38,263 nucleotides of DNA from DATJLY01 sp035518375 (GCA_035518375.1 DATIXQ010000042.1:1-38263); one strand, 5' to 3'; shown: positions 16,561 through 24,491, numbered from the stretch's first letter. Translations and numbers: made by a program. The notes: generated from the sequence alone by a model not told the origin.

Positions 16561-17886
16561 ATGATGAAGCTCGGCCTTTTCATTGCCGGCAGCGGGCATC
16601 ACATCGCCGCCTGGCGCGATCCCGCGTGCGATCCGGGCGCGGTCATAAGCCTCAAGCACTATGTCGAGATGGCGCGGCTCGCCGAGCGCGGCCTGTTCGA
16701 TCTTCTCTTCACCGCCGACACCAACGCCACTTTCGGCCCCGACGATATCGACGTCTGGAGCCGCACGACCGGCGCGCTGCGGCTCGAGCCGCTGACGCTG
16801 CTCTCCGCGCTCGCGATCGTGACCGAGCGCATCGGCCTCGTTTCGACCGCGACCACGACTTATCTCGAGCCCTATCACGTCGCCCGGCTCTTTGCCTCGC
16901 TCGACCAGATCAGCGGCGGACGCGCCGGCTGGAACCTCGTCACTTCGCAGGCCGCCGCCGAGGCGCTCAATTTCAACCGCGCCGCCCACGTACCCCATGA
17001 CGAGCGCTACGATCGCGCCGCCGAGTTCGCCGATGTCGTGCTCGGCCTGTGGGATAGCTGGGACGACGACGCGATCGCCGCCGACAAGGCGAGCGGCCTC
17101 TACTTCCATCCCGAGAAGCTCCACTTCCTCAATCACCGCGGCCGGCACTTTTCCGTGCGCGGGCCGCTGACGATCAAGCGCTCGCCGCAAGGCCGGCCGG
17201 TCGTCGTCCATGCCGGGCAGTCCGAGGCCGGGCGCGAGCTTGCCGCGGCCTATGCCGAGGTGATCTTCACCGTGCAGCAGGATCTGGAGGAGGGACGCCG
17301 CTTCGCCGCCGATATGAAGGCACGCGCCGGGAAGCACGGCCGCGCGGCCGAGCACGTGAAGATCATGCCGGGCGTGATGACGATCGTCGGCCGCACCCGG
17401 CGCGAGGCGGAGCTGCGCTACGAGAAGCTGCAAGCGCTCATCCATCCGGCGCTCGGCATCAAGACCTTGTCCGAGATCGTGGGCTTCGATCTCTCGCCTT
17501 ATCCGCTCGACGGGCCGCTTCCGGAGCTGCGCCAAACCAGTACCGAGCAGGTCGGCCGCCAGAAGGTCGTGCTCGACATGGCGCGGCGCGAGAATCTGAC
17601 GCTGCGGCAGCTTTATCTGCGTGTCTCCGGCGCGCGCGCCCACCGCGCGATCTGCGGCACCGCGGCGGAGATCGCGGACTCGCTCGAGGAGTGGTATCGC
17701 GCGGGCGCGGCCGACGGGTTCAACATCATGCCGCTCACTTATCCCGAGGGGCTCGAGGATTTCGTGGGCGCCGTCATCCCCGAGCTGCAGCGCCGAGGCC
17801 TCTTCCGCCGCGCCTACGAAGGCCGCACGCTGCGCGAGAATCTGGGCCTGCCGGTGCCGCCGAGCCGTTGGGCCGAGCGCGGCTGA
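16561..17886 (+). CDS. NtaA/SnaA/DszA-type flavin-dependent monooxygenase
   Basis: 441-residue member of the nitrilotriacetate monooxygenase branch of the luciferase-like superfamily, longer than ordinary LLM proteins. Landmarks: LGLFIAGSGHHIAAWR at the start, FDLLFTADTNATF near 45, EPLTLLSALAIVTERIGL, GRAGWNLVTSQAAAEALNF near 120 with the family NLVTS motif, DERYDRAAEF, and GRPVVVHAGQSEAGRELAA near 215. It takes FMNH2 from a separate reductase and typically oxidises N- or S-containing xenobiotics or chelators. No reductase is adjacent. It is 49 bp after the EamA gene in the same direction. ATG 16561 was chosen; the in-frame ATG one codon later is equally possible. It converges with the asparaginase-like gene. 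Confidence 0.93.
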   Translation: MMKLGLFIAGSGHHIAAWRDPACDPGAVISLKHYVEMARLAERGLFDLLFTADTNATFGPDDIDVWSRTTGALRLEPLTLLSALAIVTERIGLVSTATTTYLEPYHVARLFASLDQISGGRAGWNLVTSQAAAEALNFNRAAHVPHDERYDRAAEFADVVLGLWDSWDDDAIAADKASGLYFHPEKLHFLNHRGRHFSVRGPLTIKRSPQGRPVVVHAGQSEAGRELAAAYAEVIFTVQQDLEEGRRFAADMKARAGKHGRAAEHVKIMPGVMTIVGRTRREAELRYEKLQALIHPALGIKTLSEIVGFDLSPYPLDGPLPELRQTSTEQVGRQKVVLDMARRENLTLRQLYLRVSGARAHRAICGTAAEIADSLEEWYRAGAADGFNIMPLTYPEGLEDFVGAVIPELQRRGLFRRAYEGRTLRENLGLPVPPSRWAERG

Positions 17887-17910
17887 GCCCGGCGCGCCCG
17901 CGCCCGTTCC

Positions 17911-19614
17911 TCAGTGCGTGTCGAAGATCGCCTGGTAGCGGGCCACCGCTGCTTCGATCGCGCTTCTTTCCGCCGCGGTCGGCCGCGCGGGATCGCGCGC
18001 CGGCGGCAGCGCGCCCAGGCGCATGAGGCACGCCATCAGCAGGAGGCGCGCCTTCGTCGCGGTGAGGTTCGAGCCGGCGATGAAGATCGGATGACGGTCG
18101 GCGAAGCCCTCGGTATTGCCGCGCCCGACGCCGACGACCGGCAGGCCGCTATAGACAGCGCGCTCCATCACGCGCTGACGCAGCGAGGACGGCAGGCGGC
18201 CGTAAGGCACTTGTCCCTCCGTCACGAACCCGGCGAGGCGGCCCAGCGCGAGCTTCTGGTCGATGAGGTAGAGGAGATCGCGCTGCTCGGCCGGATCGTC
18301 GCCGAACTCCTCGGCAAAGTAATTCCCCTCCTTGACGATCGAGACGGACGGGATCGCGTCGGCGAGGATCTCGCCGTTCTTGCCCTTGATCGCGACTGAA
18401 AACCGCTCGGGCCCGTGCCGTCCGGCGCGCACGGCCTCGCTCGCTTCGGGAAGCCGGCTCGTGTTCACCTCGGAGAGATGAGTGTGCCGGTAGGCCGGCA
18501 GGTAGAGCAGCGCCAGATGCCCCATATGATTGACGCCGCCGAGGATGCCGCCATGTCCGCCGGTCGCGCCATAGCCGCCGGGCCGCGCGTCGAGCTTTGC
18601 CACCTCGCGCGCGGCGAAGAAGCGCTGCTCCTGCAGCACGATGACGCCGGTGCGGCTCTTCCCCGCCTCGTCGGCCCAGATGCGCGAGCGGATAAAGGCA
18701 AGCGAGTCGACGATGTTCTGCGGCCCGTCATTGCTGATCTGGCCGTGCGGGCGCTGCGCCGCGTTGCCGCACATCGGCAGGCTCGTGTCGATGAGGAGAT
18801 TGAACCAGTACGCGGTCTCCTCGACGGCGGGGCTTCCCTGCGTGAAGATCGCGCCGTCGTACTTCCCGCTCGACATGACCGACTGCGCGATGTTGGTGAT
18901 GCGCGCGAGCGTCGGCCGCGGCGGCCCGGCGCCGAGGTGATAGGGCTTATAAGGGAAGAAATCGCGGCCGCGGCGCTCGGGCGCGATGTCGCCCTCGCCG
19001 ACATCGCTGCGCAGCGCGGCGCTCTGTCCCTTGGTGAAGCCCGCGGGCGGCAACAAGCGGTAGAAATCGACCTCGGCCTGCGCCGAGACCGAGTTGGCGA
19101 CGCCGTTCATGTTGACCGAGAGGCGATCGATCTCCTCGAAGCTGCGCGAGCCGTCAGGGAAAAACCCTTGGCGAGCGCGCTCGGCCGGCGCGAAGGGATC
19201 GGTGCATTCCTCCTCCCAAGGGCGCCCGTCCGCCTGGCGCGCCATGTAAGGGAGCGGATAGAGCCCGTCCTCGGGCTTTAATTCGATTTCGTAGACCGGC
19301 TTGTCGCGCTCGCTTCGGCGCTCCTTGTGGAAGACGCCGTCGGCGTCGAGATAGCCGTCGGGCGGTCCATAGAGCTCGGCCGCGTCGCGCTCGAGCGGAT
19401 GGGCGGAGAACTGCTCGACATAGACCTTGACCGGCGCGGCCAGGCGCTGCGCCCGCAGCGCGTCGAATTTGGCGTCGCTGCCGTCCGCCTCGCGCATCGG
19501 CGCGAGGCCATGTTTCGTGCGCGCCTTGTTCGAGGTGACGAGCGGCGGCGTGTTCTGGATCGTGGCGTTGGGGCCGCTCAAATGCGCGACGCGGATCTTC
19601 GCCTTGGCTTCCAT
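17911..19614 (-). CDS. Divergent asparaginase-fold protein
   Basis: 567-residue protein related to the L-asparaginase superfamily but much longer than the usual 330 residues. The N-terminus VAHLSGPNATIQNTPPLVTS aligns with the first catalytic-threonine loop (T18 in the TI position). The second catalytic motif, normally HGTDT.EETAY, reads TQGSPAVEETAYWFN at about 258-272, so the Thr-Asp pair is replaced by Ser-Pro. The following SNDGPQNIVDSLAF matches the SADGP.NL.DA block, and AREVAK keeps the lysine; then comes a glycine-rich insert (GGYGATGGHGG). Residues 60-200 are extra and unassigned. Cytoplasmic, no signal. ATG 19614 has GGGGAGG upstream. An amidohydrolase with altered specificity, or a non-enzymatic relative, is likely. 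Confidence 0.75.
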   Translation of the reverse strand: MEAKAKIRVAHLSGPNATIQNTPPLVTSNKARTKHGLAPMREADGSDAKFDALRAQRLAAPVKVYVEQFSAHPLERDAAELYGPPDGYLDADGVFHKERRSERDKPVYEIELKPEDGLYPLPYMARQADGRPWEEECTDPFAPAERARQGFFPDGSRSFEEIDRLSVNMNGVANSVSAQAEVDFYRLLPPAGFTKGQSAALRSDVGEGDIAPERRGRDFFPYKPYHLGAGPPRPTLARITNIAQSVMSSGKYDGAIFTQGSPAVEETAYWFNLLIDTSLPMCGNAAQRPHGQISNDGPQNIVDSLAFIRSRIWADEAGKSRTGVIVLQEQRFFAAREVAKLDARPGGYGATGGHGGILGGVNHMGHLALLYLPAYRHTHLSEVNTSRLPEASEAVRAGRHGPERFSVAIKGKNGEILADAIPSVSIVKEGNYFAEEFGDDPAEQRDLLYLIDQKLALGRLAGFVTEGQVPYGRLPSSLRQRVMERAVYSGLPVVGVGRGNTEGFADRHPIFIAGSNLTATKARLLLMACLMRLGALPPARDPARPTAAERSAIEAAVARYQAIFDTH

Positions 19615-19742
19615 CGCTGCCTCCCCGGCTTTTCGCTGCTGGCCGCTTTACCATAGACCAGCGGCGCTGCCGCCGTCTGCGCGCAGGCCCGTTGCGCTGG
19701 CCGCAATCTGCGTTCATGTGGACGGAATCCCTCCTAGTCTTT

Positions 19743-19756
19743 TTGACTATAGTCAA
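19743..19756. promoter_or_regulatory. Perfect 14-bp palindrome TTGACTATAGTCAA
   Basis: A perfect palindrome midway in the 277-bp divergent region between the asparaginase-like gene and the REC-EAL gene, set in AT-rich DNA that stands out from its surroundings. It contains TTGACT, a -35-like hexamer, on both strands, so it may be an operator overlapping back-to-back promoters. No clean -10 box could be fixed. Confidence 0.45.
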
Positions 19757-19861
19757 CTTAACGATTACATCGATAAAGTGTGGTTCAATCGTCGCGACAA
19801 CCTATGGTCGCGCCAACCCATGGATGAGATAAAGTCTGCGCGTGGTCTCCACCGCTCAGGA

Positions 19862-19878
19862 GCGGGCGCTCCGCCCGC
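19862..19878 (+). promoter_or_regulatory. Leader hairpin just upstream of the REC-EAL ribosome site
   Basis: GCGGGC, a 5-nt loop and GCCCGC form a strong hairpin that ends a few bases before the ribosome site CAGGAG and ATG 19892. It could affect translation initiation of the EAL protein. Chance is possible in DNA this rich in GC. Confidence 0.3.
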
Positions 19879-19891
19879 CACAGGAGCCACA

Positions 19892-21052
19892 ATGAATCGG
19901 GACCGTCTGCTCGTGATCGACGATGATGCCGGCTTTCGCAGCTACGTGCGCCGCGTGAGCGAAACGGTCGGCTACGAGACGCTCGTCACCGAGGATGCCG
20001 ACGACTTCAAGGAGAAAGTCCGCTCGTGGCGTCCTTCGGTCATCATCCTCGATCTGCAGATGCCGAAGGTCGATGGCGTGGAGCTGCTGCGCGCGCTGGG
20101 CGAGACGAAATCGGCGGCGAAGATCCTGATCGCCAGCGGATTCGACGAGAAGGTGGTCGAGACTGCGGCCCATCTCGCGGCCGAGCGCGGCCTCGCCATC
20201 GCCGGCGCGCTGAAGAAGCCCGTGCGCGCCGCGATGCTGCGCGACCGGCTCGAGCGGTTGCGCGAGGTCGAGACGCCGCTCCTCGCTAGCGCGCTCGCGC
20301 ACGCGATCCGTACCGGCGAGCTGCTGCTCGAATATCAGCCGAAGCTCGACTGCAAGTCGGGCGAGATATTCGGCGTCGAGGCGCTCGTGCGCTGGCAGCA
20401 TCCGACGCGCGGCCTCATTCCGCCCGACCGCTTCATCGCCTTGGCCGAGCAGAACGGGTTGATCCACGACCTCACGCGATGGGTCGCCGCGACCGCGATC
20501 CGCCAGACCGCCGACTGGCGCCGGAGCGGCCTGCCCATTCATCTCGCACTCAACATCTCGGCCGTGAATCTCGAAAATATCGAGCTGCCCGAGATGATCG
20601 TCGCGCACTGCGCCGAGGCCGGGCTCGCGCCTGACGCGGTGACGCTCGAGCTCACGGAATCGGCGGCGATGGGCAACATGGCGCAGGGCATGGACGTGCT
20701 GACCCGCCTCCGCCTCAAAGGCATGCATCTCAGCATCGACGATTTCGGCACCGGCTATTCCTCGCTCATCCAGCTTCAGCGTCTGCCCTTCTCCGAGATC
20801 AAGATCGACAAGTCGTTCGTCATGAAAATGGGCGAAACGCGTGAATGCCGCGTTCTTGTCGAGGCCGTGATCGGCATCGCGCAGCGCTTGGGTCTCTTCG
20901 CTGTGGCCGAAGGCGTCGAGACGGCGGAAGCCCTCACGGCGCTCACCGAGCTCGGCTGTGATGCCGCGCAGGGCTATTTCATCAGCCGTCCGGTGCGGCC
21001 CGAGGCCATCGCCGCCGCCGTCAGGAACCGTGTCGTCGTCCATAGCGTCTGA
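19892..21052 (+). CDS. REC-EAL response regulator, predicted c-di-GMP phosphodiesterase
   Basis: 386-residue two-domain protein. A receiver domain occupies about 4-120 (LLVIDDDAGF acidic pair, phospho-acceptor D54 in IILDLQMP, lysine in LKKPV near 110). An EAL domain follows at about 135-380 with catalytic signatures intact: FGVEALVRW, LNISAVN, LELTES, IDDFGTGYSSL, EIKIDKSF, AEGVET and AQGYFISRP. It should hydrolyse c-di-GMP to pGpG under control of an unknown histidine kinase; no kinase is in the window. ATG 19892 is preceded by CAGGAG. It converges with the GAF-PAS cyclase, 9 bp between stops, and lies 2.5 kb from a c-di-GMP riboswitch. Confidence 0.94.
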   Translation: MNRDRLLVIDDDAGFRSYVRRVSETVGYETLVTEDADDFKEKVRSWRPSVIILDLQMPKVDGVELLRALGETKSAAKILIASGFDEKVVETAAHLAAERGLAIAGALKKPVRAAMLRDRLERLREVETPLLASALAHAIRTGELLLEYQPKLDCKSGEIFGVEALVRWQHPTRGLIPPDRFIALAEQNGLIHDLTRWVAATAIRQTADWRRSGLPIHLALNISAVNLENIELPEMIVAHCAEAGLAPDAVTLELTESAAMGNMAQGMDVLTRLRLKGMHLSIDDFGTGYSSLIQLQRLPFSEIKIDKSFVMKMGETRECRVLVEAVIGIAQRLGLFAVAEGVETAEALTALTELGCDAAQGYFISRPVRPEAIAAAVRNRVVVHSV

Positions 21053-21061
21053 GGCAGCGCG

Positions 21062-23401
21062 CTACTTCGTCTCGAGCGTCCAGATGCCGTCCCACGCCGC
21101 GGGCGGCGGATGGTCGCGGTAATAGAGGCAGCGGTCGGTATAGACCCAGGACGGCCCGTCGTCGGGAATGACGTTGAGCGCCGCGGCGAAGCGCCCAAGC
21201 GCGCCTGACCAGTCGCGCACGCGATAGCGGCGGATGCCGTCCTCGAACGGCGGAAGGAAGTCGGCGAGCCGGCGCGCTGCATTGTCCTCGATATGATCGA
21301 GCACCTCGAAAATCTCGGTCGGGTTCTCCTTGCCCTTGACGCGGATGAGATCGATCGGGCGGAGCCGCGCCGGCGGCGCGAGCCGTGCGGCGGTCGCGGC
21401 ATCGACAAGGATGGTGGTGCCGTAATGGCGGTTGACGCCCTCGAGCCGCGAGGCGAGGTTCACGCTGTCGCCGATGACGGTGTATTCCATGCGCGTCGTC
21501 GAGCCGACGGGGCCGGCCACGATCTCGCCGCTCGCGAGGCCGATCGCGATTTCGAGCGGCTTGGCGCCGCGACTGGCGCGGCGTTCGTTGAACGCGCGCA
21601 GCCGCACCACCATCCGCACCGCCGCCGCCACGGCGCTTTCGGCGGCGGCCTCGCGCTCGATCGGCGCGCCGAACACCGCCATCACCGCGTCGCCGATATA
21701 TTTGTCGATGGCGCCGCCGTGGCTTTCCACGATCCCCGTCATCTCGCCGAAATATTCGTTGAGCATGTCGACGACTTCCTGTGGCGTCAGCGCCTCGGCA
21801 ATCGTGGTGAAACGGCGGATGTCGGAGAACAGCACGGTCGCGACATGGGTAGAGCTCGAGGCGCGCTCCGCCCCTGTTGCCAACACGCGGTCGGCGAATT
21901 CCTTCGCCATGTAGCGCGTCATGGTCGAGCGCACGCGCTTCTCGCGGCTGATGTCCTGGAAGATGAGGGTGATGCCGGTCATCTCGCCGGCGCGATCGCG
22001 GAGCGGCGCCACGGTCGCGTTGACGTCGAGCGCTGCGCCGTCGCCTAGAACGAAGAGCATGTCGGCGCGGTGGTCGGCCGCGCCGGTCGTCGACACATAG
22101 GCGAGCGCCTCTTTGAGCCACGGGTTGGCCGCGCCCCAGAGCCGGTCGGCCGCGCCGGTGATCTTCTCGCCGTCGGGGATGCGCAACGCTTTCCGCGCCG
22201 CCTCGTTGACGCGCACGATCTCGTAATTGCGGTCGAGCGCGATGACGGCGTCGGAGAGCGAGCGCAGAATGCTGTCGGTGTGCTGCTTCAGCGACAGCAC
22301 GTCGGCGAACAGCTCGGCGTTCTGCAGCGCGGTCGCGGCCTGCGAGGCGAGGTGCCGCAGGCGCCGCTCGTCCGCGGCGGAAAAGCGTCCGACATGCTTG
22401 TTGAGCGCTTCGAGCACGCCCGTCGCATGCCCCTTGGTATCGATGATGGGGACACAGAGGAGGTTGCGCGTGACATAGCCCGTGCGCGCGTCGACGGCGG
22501 GATCAAAGCGCCGGTCGGCGCGCACGTCGGGCACCGTGATGATTTTGCGCGTGGTGAAGCTCGCGCCGGCGATACCGGCCTTGCTGGCGATGCGGATCTC
22601 GTCGACCTTGCCGCCGGCGACGATGCGCGACCACAGCTCGTCCGCGACAGCGTCGTGGACGAAGAGCGTCGCGCGCTCGCAATCGAGCAGGTCGGCGGCG
22701 CTCGCGACGATGCGCTCGAGGAGCTGGTTGAGGTCGAGCTCGACGGCGATGGTCTCTGCCGCCGCGAGCAGCTTCTCGTCGCGCGAGCGCGCGCGCCGCT
22801 CCTGCTCGTAAGCGTGCGCCCAGCCGAGCGCGGTCGCGGCTTGCGCGGCAATCGCCTGAAAGAGCGTGAGATCGACCTCGTCGAAGCGCCCCTCGCGCTT
22901 GTTCAGCACCTCGAACACGCCGAGTATCCGTCCGTCGCGCGTCCGTAGTGGCACGCACACGGCCGATTGCGTGCGGTATCCCGTGCGTTGATCGACTGCG
23001 GGGTTGAAGCGCGGATCGGCATAGGCGTCGTGCACAACGAGGCTTTCGCCGGTGGCGAACACGAAGCCGGCGATGCCGGTGGCGCGCGGGATGCGCAGTT
23101 GGGCCAGCGTGCCGCGCTGCGCCACATAGGCGAAGAGCTCGTCGCTCTCCTCGTCGTGCAGGAAGATGCTGCCGCGGTCGGCCGCGAGCGTGTTGGCGGC
23201 GAGCTCGAGAAGGCGCTCCAGAAGCTCGTCGAACGAAAGGGACTGGAGGATACCGTTTACTACTTCTGCGAGCAGGAAACGGTGCAGCAGCTCGCTGGCG
23301 CGGCGCCCCGCCGGCCCTGAGCGGCGCAGCGCCCGGCGCAGCGCCTGGTGCTCTTCCGGGTTAAGCCCGGCCGACACAAGACCCTGATATTCTTGCATCA
23401 T
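21062..23401 (-). CDS. GAF-GAF-PAS class III adenylate cyclase
   Basis: 779-residue soluble signalling enzyme. Two GAF domains lie at about 57-200 (DRGSIFLHDEESDELFAYVA, GVFEVLNKREG) and 225-372 (ERATLFVHD, GVLEALNKHVGRFS), followed by a PAS domain at about 385-505 (LSDAVIALDRNYEIVRVNEA, TGITLIFQDISREK). The cyclase domain at about 520-695 has metal aspartates D527 (FSDIRRFT) and D571 (KYIGDAV) and the N/R pair in GDSVNLASRLE. It probably makes cAMP in response to small ligands bound by GAF or PAS. The serine in GDS instead of GDD leaves some doubt about ATP versus GTP. The tail ends WDGIWTLETK, as in the CHASE2 cyclase. It is divergent from the riboswitch-crp gene. Confidence 0.93.
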   Translation of the reverse strand: MMQEYQGLVSAGLNPEEHQALRRALRRSGPAGRRASELLHRFLLAEVVNGILQSLSFDELLERLLELAANTLAADRGSIFLHDEESDELFAYVAQRGTLAQLRIPRATGIAGFVFATGESLVVHDAYADPRFNPAVDQRTGYRTQSAVCVPLRTRDGRILGVFEVLNKREGRFDEVDLTLFQAIAAQAATALGWAHAYEQERRARSRDEKLLAAAETIAVELDLNQLLERIVASAADLLDCERATLFVHDAVADELWSRIVAGGKVDEIRIASKAGIAGASFTTRKIITVPDVRADRRFDPAVDARTGYVTRNLLCVPIIDTKGHATGVLEALNKHVGRFSAADERRLRHLASQAATALQNAELFADVLSLKQHTDSILRSLSDAVIALDRNYEIVRVNEAARKALRIPDGEKITGAADRLWGAANPWLKEALAYVSTTGAADHRADMLFVLGDGAALDVNATVAPLRDRAGEMTGITLIFQDISREKRVRSTMTRYMAKEFADRVLATGAERASSSTHVATVLFSDIRRFTTIAEALTPQEVVDMLNEYFGEMTGIVESHGGAIDKYIGDAVMAVFGAPIEREAAAESAVAAAVRMVVRLRAFNERRASRGAKPLEIAIGLASGEIVAGPVGSTTRMEYTVIGDSVNLASRLEGVNRHYGTTILVDAATAARLAPPARLRPIDLIRVKGKENPTEIFEVLDHIEDNAARRLADFLPPFEDGIRRYRVRDWSGALGRFAAALNVIPDDGPSWVYTDRCLYYRDHPPPAAWDGIWTLETK

Positions 23402-23552
23402 TTGCTGCGGAGCCTACGCCATCCCGTGATCGAAATCAAAGCTTTGCGTAAAATGCATGGCATCCTTGTCTATTGGTAAAGACCGGCCGAGGCGGATCGG
23501 CCCGTACCTAGGATTGCACGCCCTGCGTGCGGTGGCGACCCCGCGGTGGGGC

Positions 23553-23637
23553 GGCATCACGAAACGGCAAACCCGGGGTGACCCGGGGACGCAAAGCCTC
23601 CGGCGCCGGGTCTCAAACCGGGGTAGCGGGGCTCCCG
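23553..23637 (+). promoter_or_regulatory. Cyclic di-GMP-I (GEMM-I) riboswitch
   Basis: The leader of the Crp/Fnr gene carries the hallmark sequence of the c-di-GMP-I aptamer. GGCAAACC at 23566-23573 opens P2, a 6-bp CCCGGG/CCCGGG stem (23572-23577 with 23582-23587) closed by the GNRA tetraloop GUGA (23578-23581). Next come GACGCAAAGCCUCCGGC (23588-23604), the near-invariant joining region, then a P3 arm and AGCGGGGCUCCCGA (23624-23637), matching the closing 3' strand. P3 is shorter than in the Vibrio Vc2 aptamer. The aptamer ends 12 nt before the AUG, and the likely ribosome site (GAGG, 23641-23644) is directly adjacent. No terminator hairpin with a U-run separates them, so translational control is more likely. 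Identification is from recalled consensus. Confidence 0.87.
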
Positions 23638-23649
23638 AATGAGGCTCCC

Positions 23650-24366
23650 ATGGCAAAACTCGCCCCGTCCGCCCCGGCCCCCGGCAGCCTTCTCGCCGAC
23701 CCTGTCTTTGCCGACCTCGCACGGACCACACTGCCTGTGCACGTGGCGAAAGGCGCCACGCTCTACCGCGCCGGCGAACCGGCGGCGGCGCTTTATGAAA
23801 TTGCGAAGGGCGGCGTGCGCACCGTGCTCGCGCGGCCAGATGGCGGCAAGACCGTGCTCGGCTTCCTCGGCGCCGGGGGCGTGTTCGGCCTCGCCGCTGC
23901 CGCCCGTCACACCGACACGGCCGAGGCGATCGCGCCAACGCTTGTTTACGGCTTCGCTCGCGAGCGCCTGGCCGAACTCGCGCGCGGCAGCACCGCTGCG
24001 GCGTGCCGCCTCTGGGAGCTTGCCTGCGCCGAGCTGAAAGCCCGCGCCGAACAGGTGGTGCTCTTGAGCCGGAGCGACGCTCTCGGCCGGCTTGCGCTCT
24101 TCGTCCGCATGATGGAGCGCGGCGCAGATGGCGACACTGTGCGCCTCGCCATGATGAGGGGCGACATCGCGCGCTATCTCGGGCTTTCGGCCGAGGCCGT
24201 GAGCCGCGGCTTCCGCGCGCTCGTCGAGCGCGGGATCGTCCGCTTCCACGGCGCGCGGCGGCTCGAGGTGATCGACCGGCGCAAGCTCGACGCGCTCATC
24301 GCCAGCCGTCCGAGACGCGCCCGCCGCGATGCGGCCGTCCCGACTCCGGAAACGGCCGAGATTTAG
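23650..24366 (+). CDS. Crp/Fnr-family transcriptional regulator, FixK-like
   Basis: 238-residue regulator: cyclic-nucleotide-binding-type beta roll at about 18-125 (ALYEIAKGGVRTVL, VLGFLGAGGVFGLAA), dimer helix about 125-150, and a winged helix at about 160-225 (RGDIARYLGLSAEAVSRGFR, ERGIVRFHGARRLEVI). The cAMP-contact pattern of E. coli CRP (GE.GL ... RS) is missing; the region reads GGVFGLAAAARHTDTAEAI, closer to FixK. The FNR cysteine cluster is also absent, so ligand or redox input is unclear. The frame is open back to 23527, but that part is the riboswitch; ATG 23650 with GAGG 5 nt before it is the start. Predicted to be under c-di-GMP riboswitch control. Confidence 0.92.
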   Translation: MAKLAPSAPAPGSLLADPVFADLARTTLPVHVAKGATLYRAGEPAAALYEIAKGGVRTVLARPDGGKTVLGFLGAGGVFGLAAAARHTDTAEAIAPTLVYGFARERLAELARGSTAAACRLWELACAELKARAEQVVLLSRSDALGRLALFVRMMERGADGDTVRLAMMRGDIARYLGLSAEAVSRGFRALVERGIVRFHGARRLEVIDRRKLDALIASRPRRARRDAAVPTPETAEI

Positions 24367-24367
24367 C

Positions 24368-24441
24368 TGTCATTGCGAGGAGCGAAGCGACGAAGCAATC
24401 TCCCTGCGCATGCAGATTGCTTCGCTCCGCTCGCAATGACA
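24368..24441. repeat. BIME-like palindromic repeat, site 1
   Basis: Directly after the crp stop codon: TGTCATTGCGAGGAGCGAAG... followed, after a short loop, by the reverse complement of a shorter variant ending CGCAATGACA. The arms pair into a long hairpin. The same two arm types recur at 34706-34777. This resembles the REP/BIME elements scattered in Bradyrhizobium-type genomes. Its position could also make it a transcription end or mRNA stabiliser for crp. Confidence 0.8.
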
Positions 24442-24491
24442 ATCGACGGCAAGTACATTGCTGACGTCAGGCACCGGCGCGGAGCGAGCGC

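Noticed and set aside
23527..23649. Upstream in-frame start for the Crp-like gene
   Set aside because: This stretch is the riboswitch; the translated sequence there lacks Crp homology.
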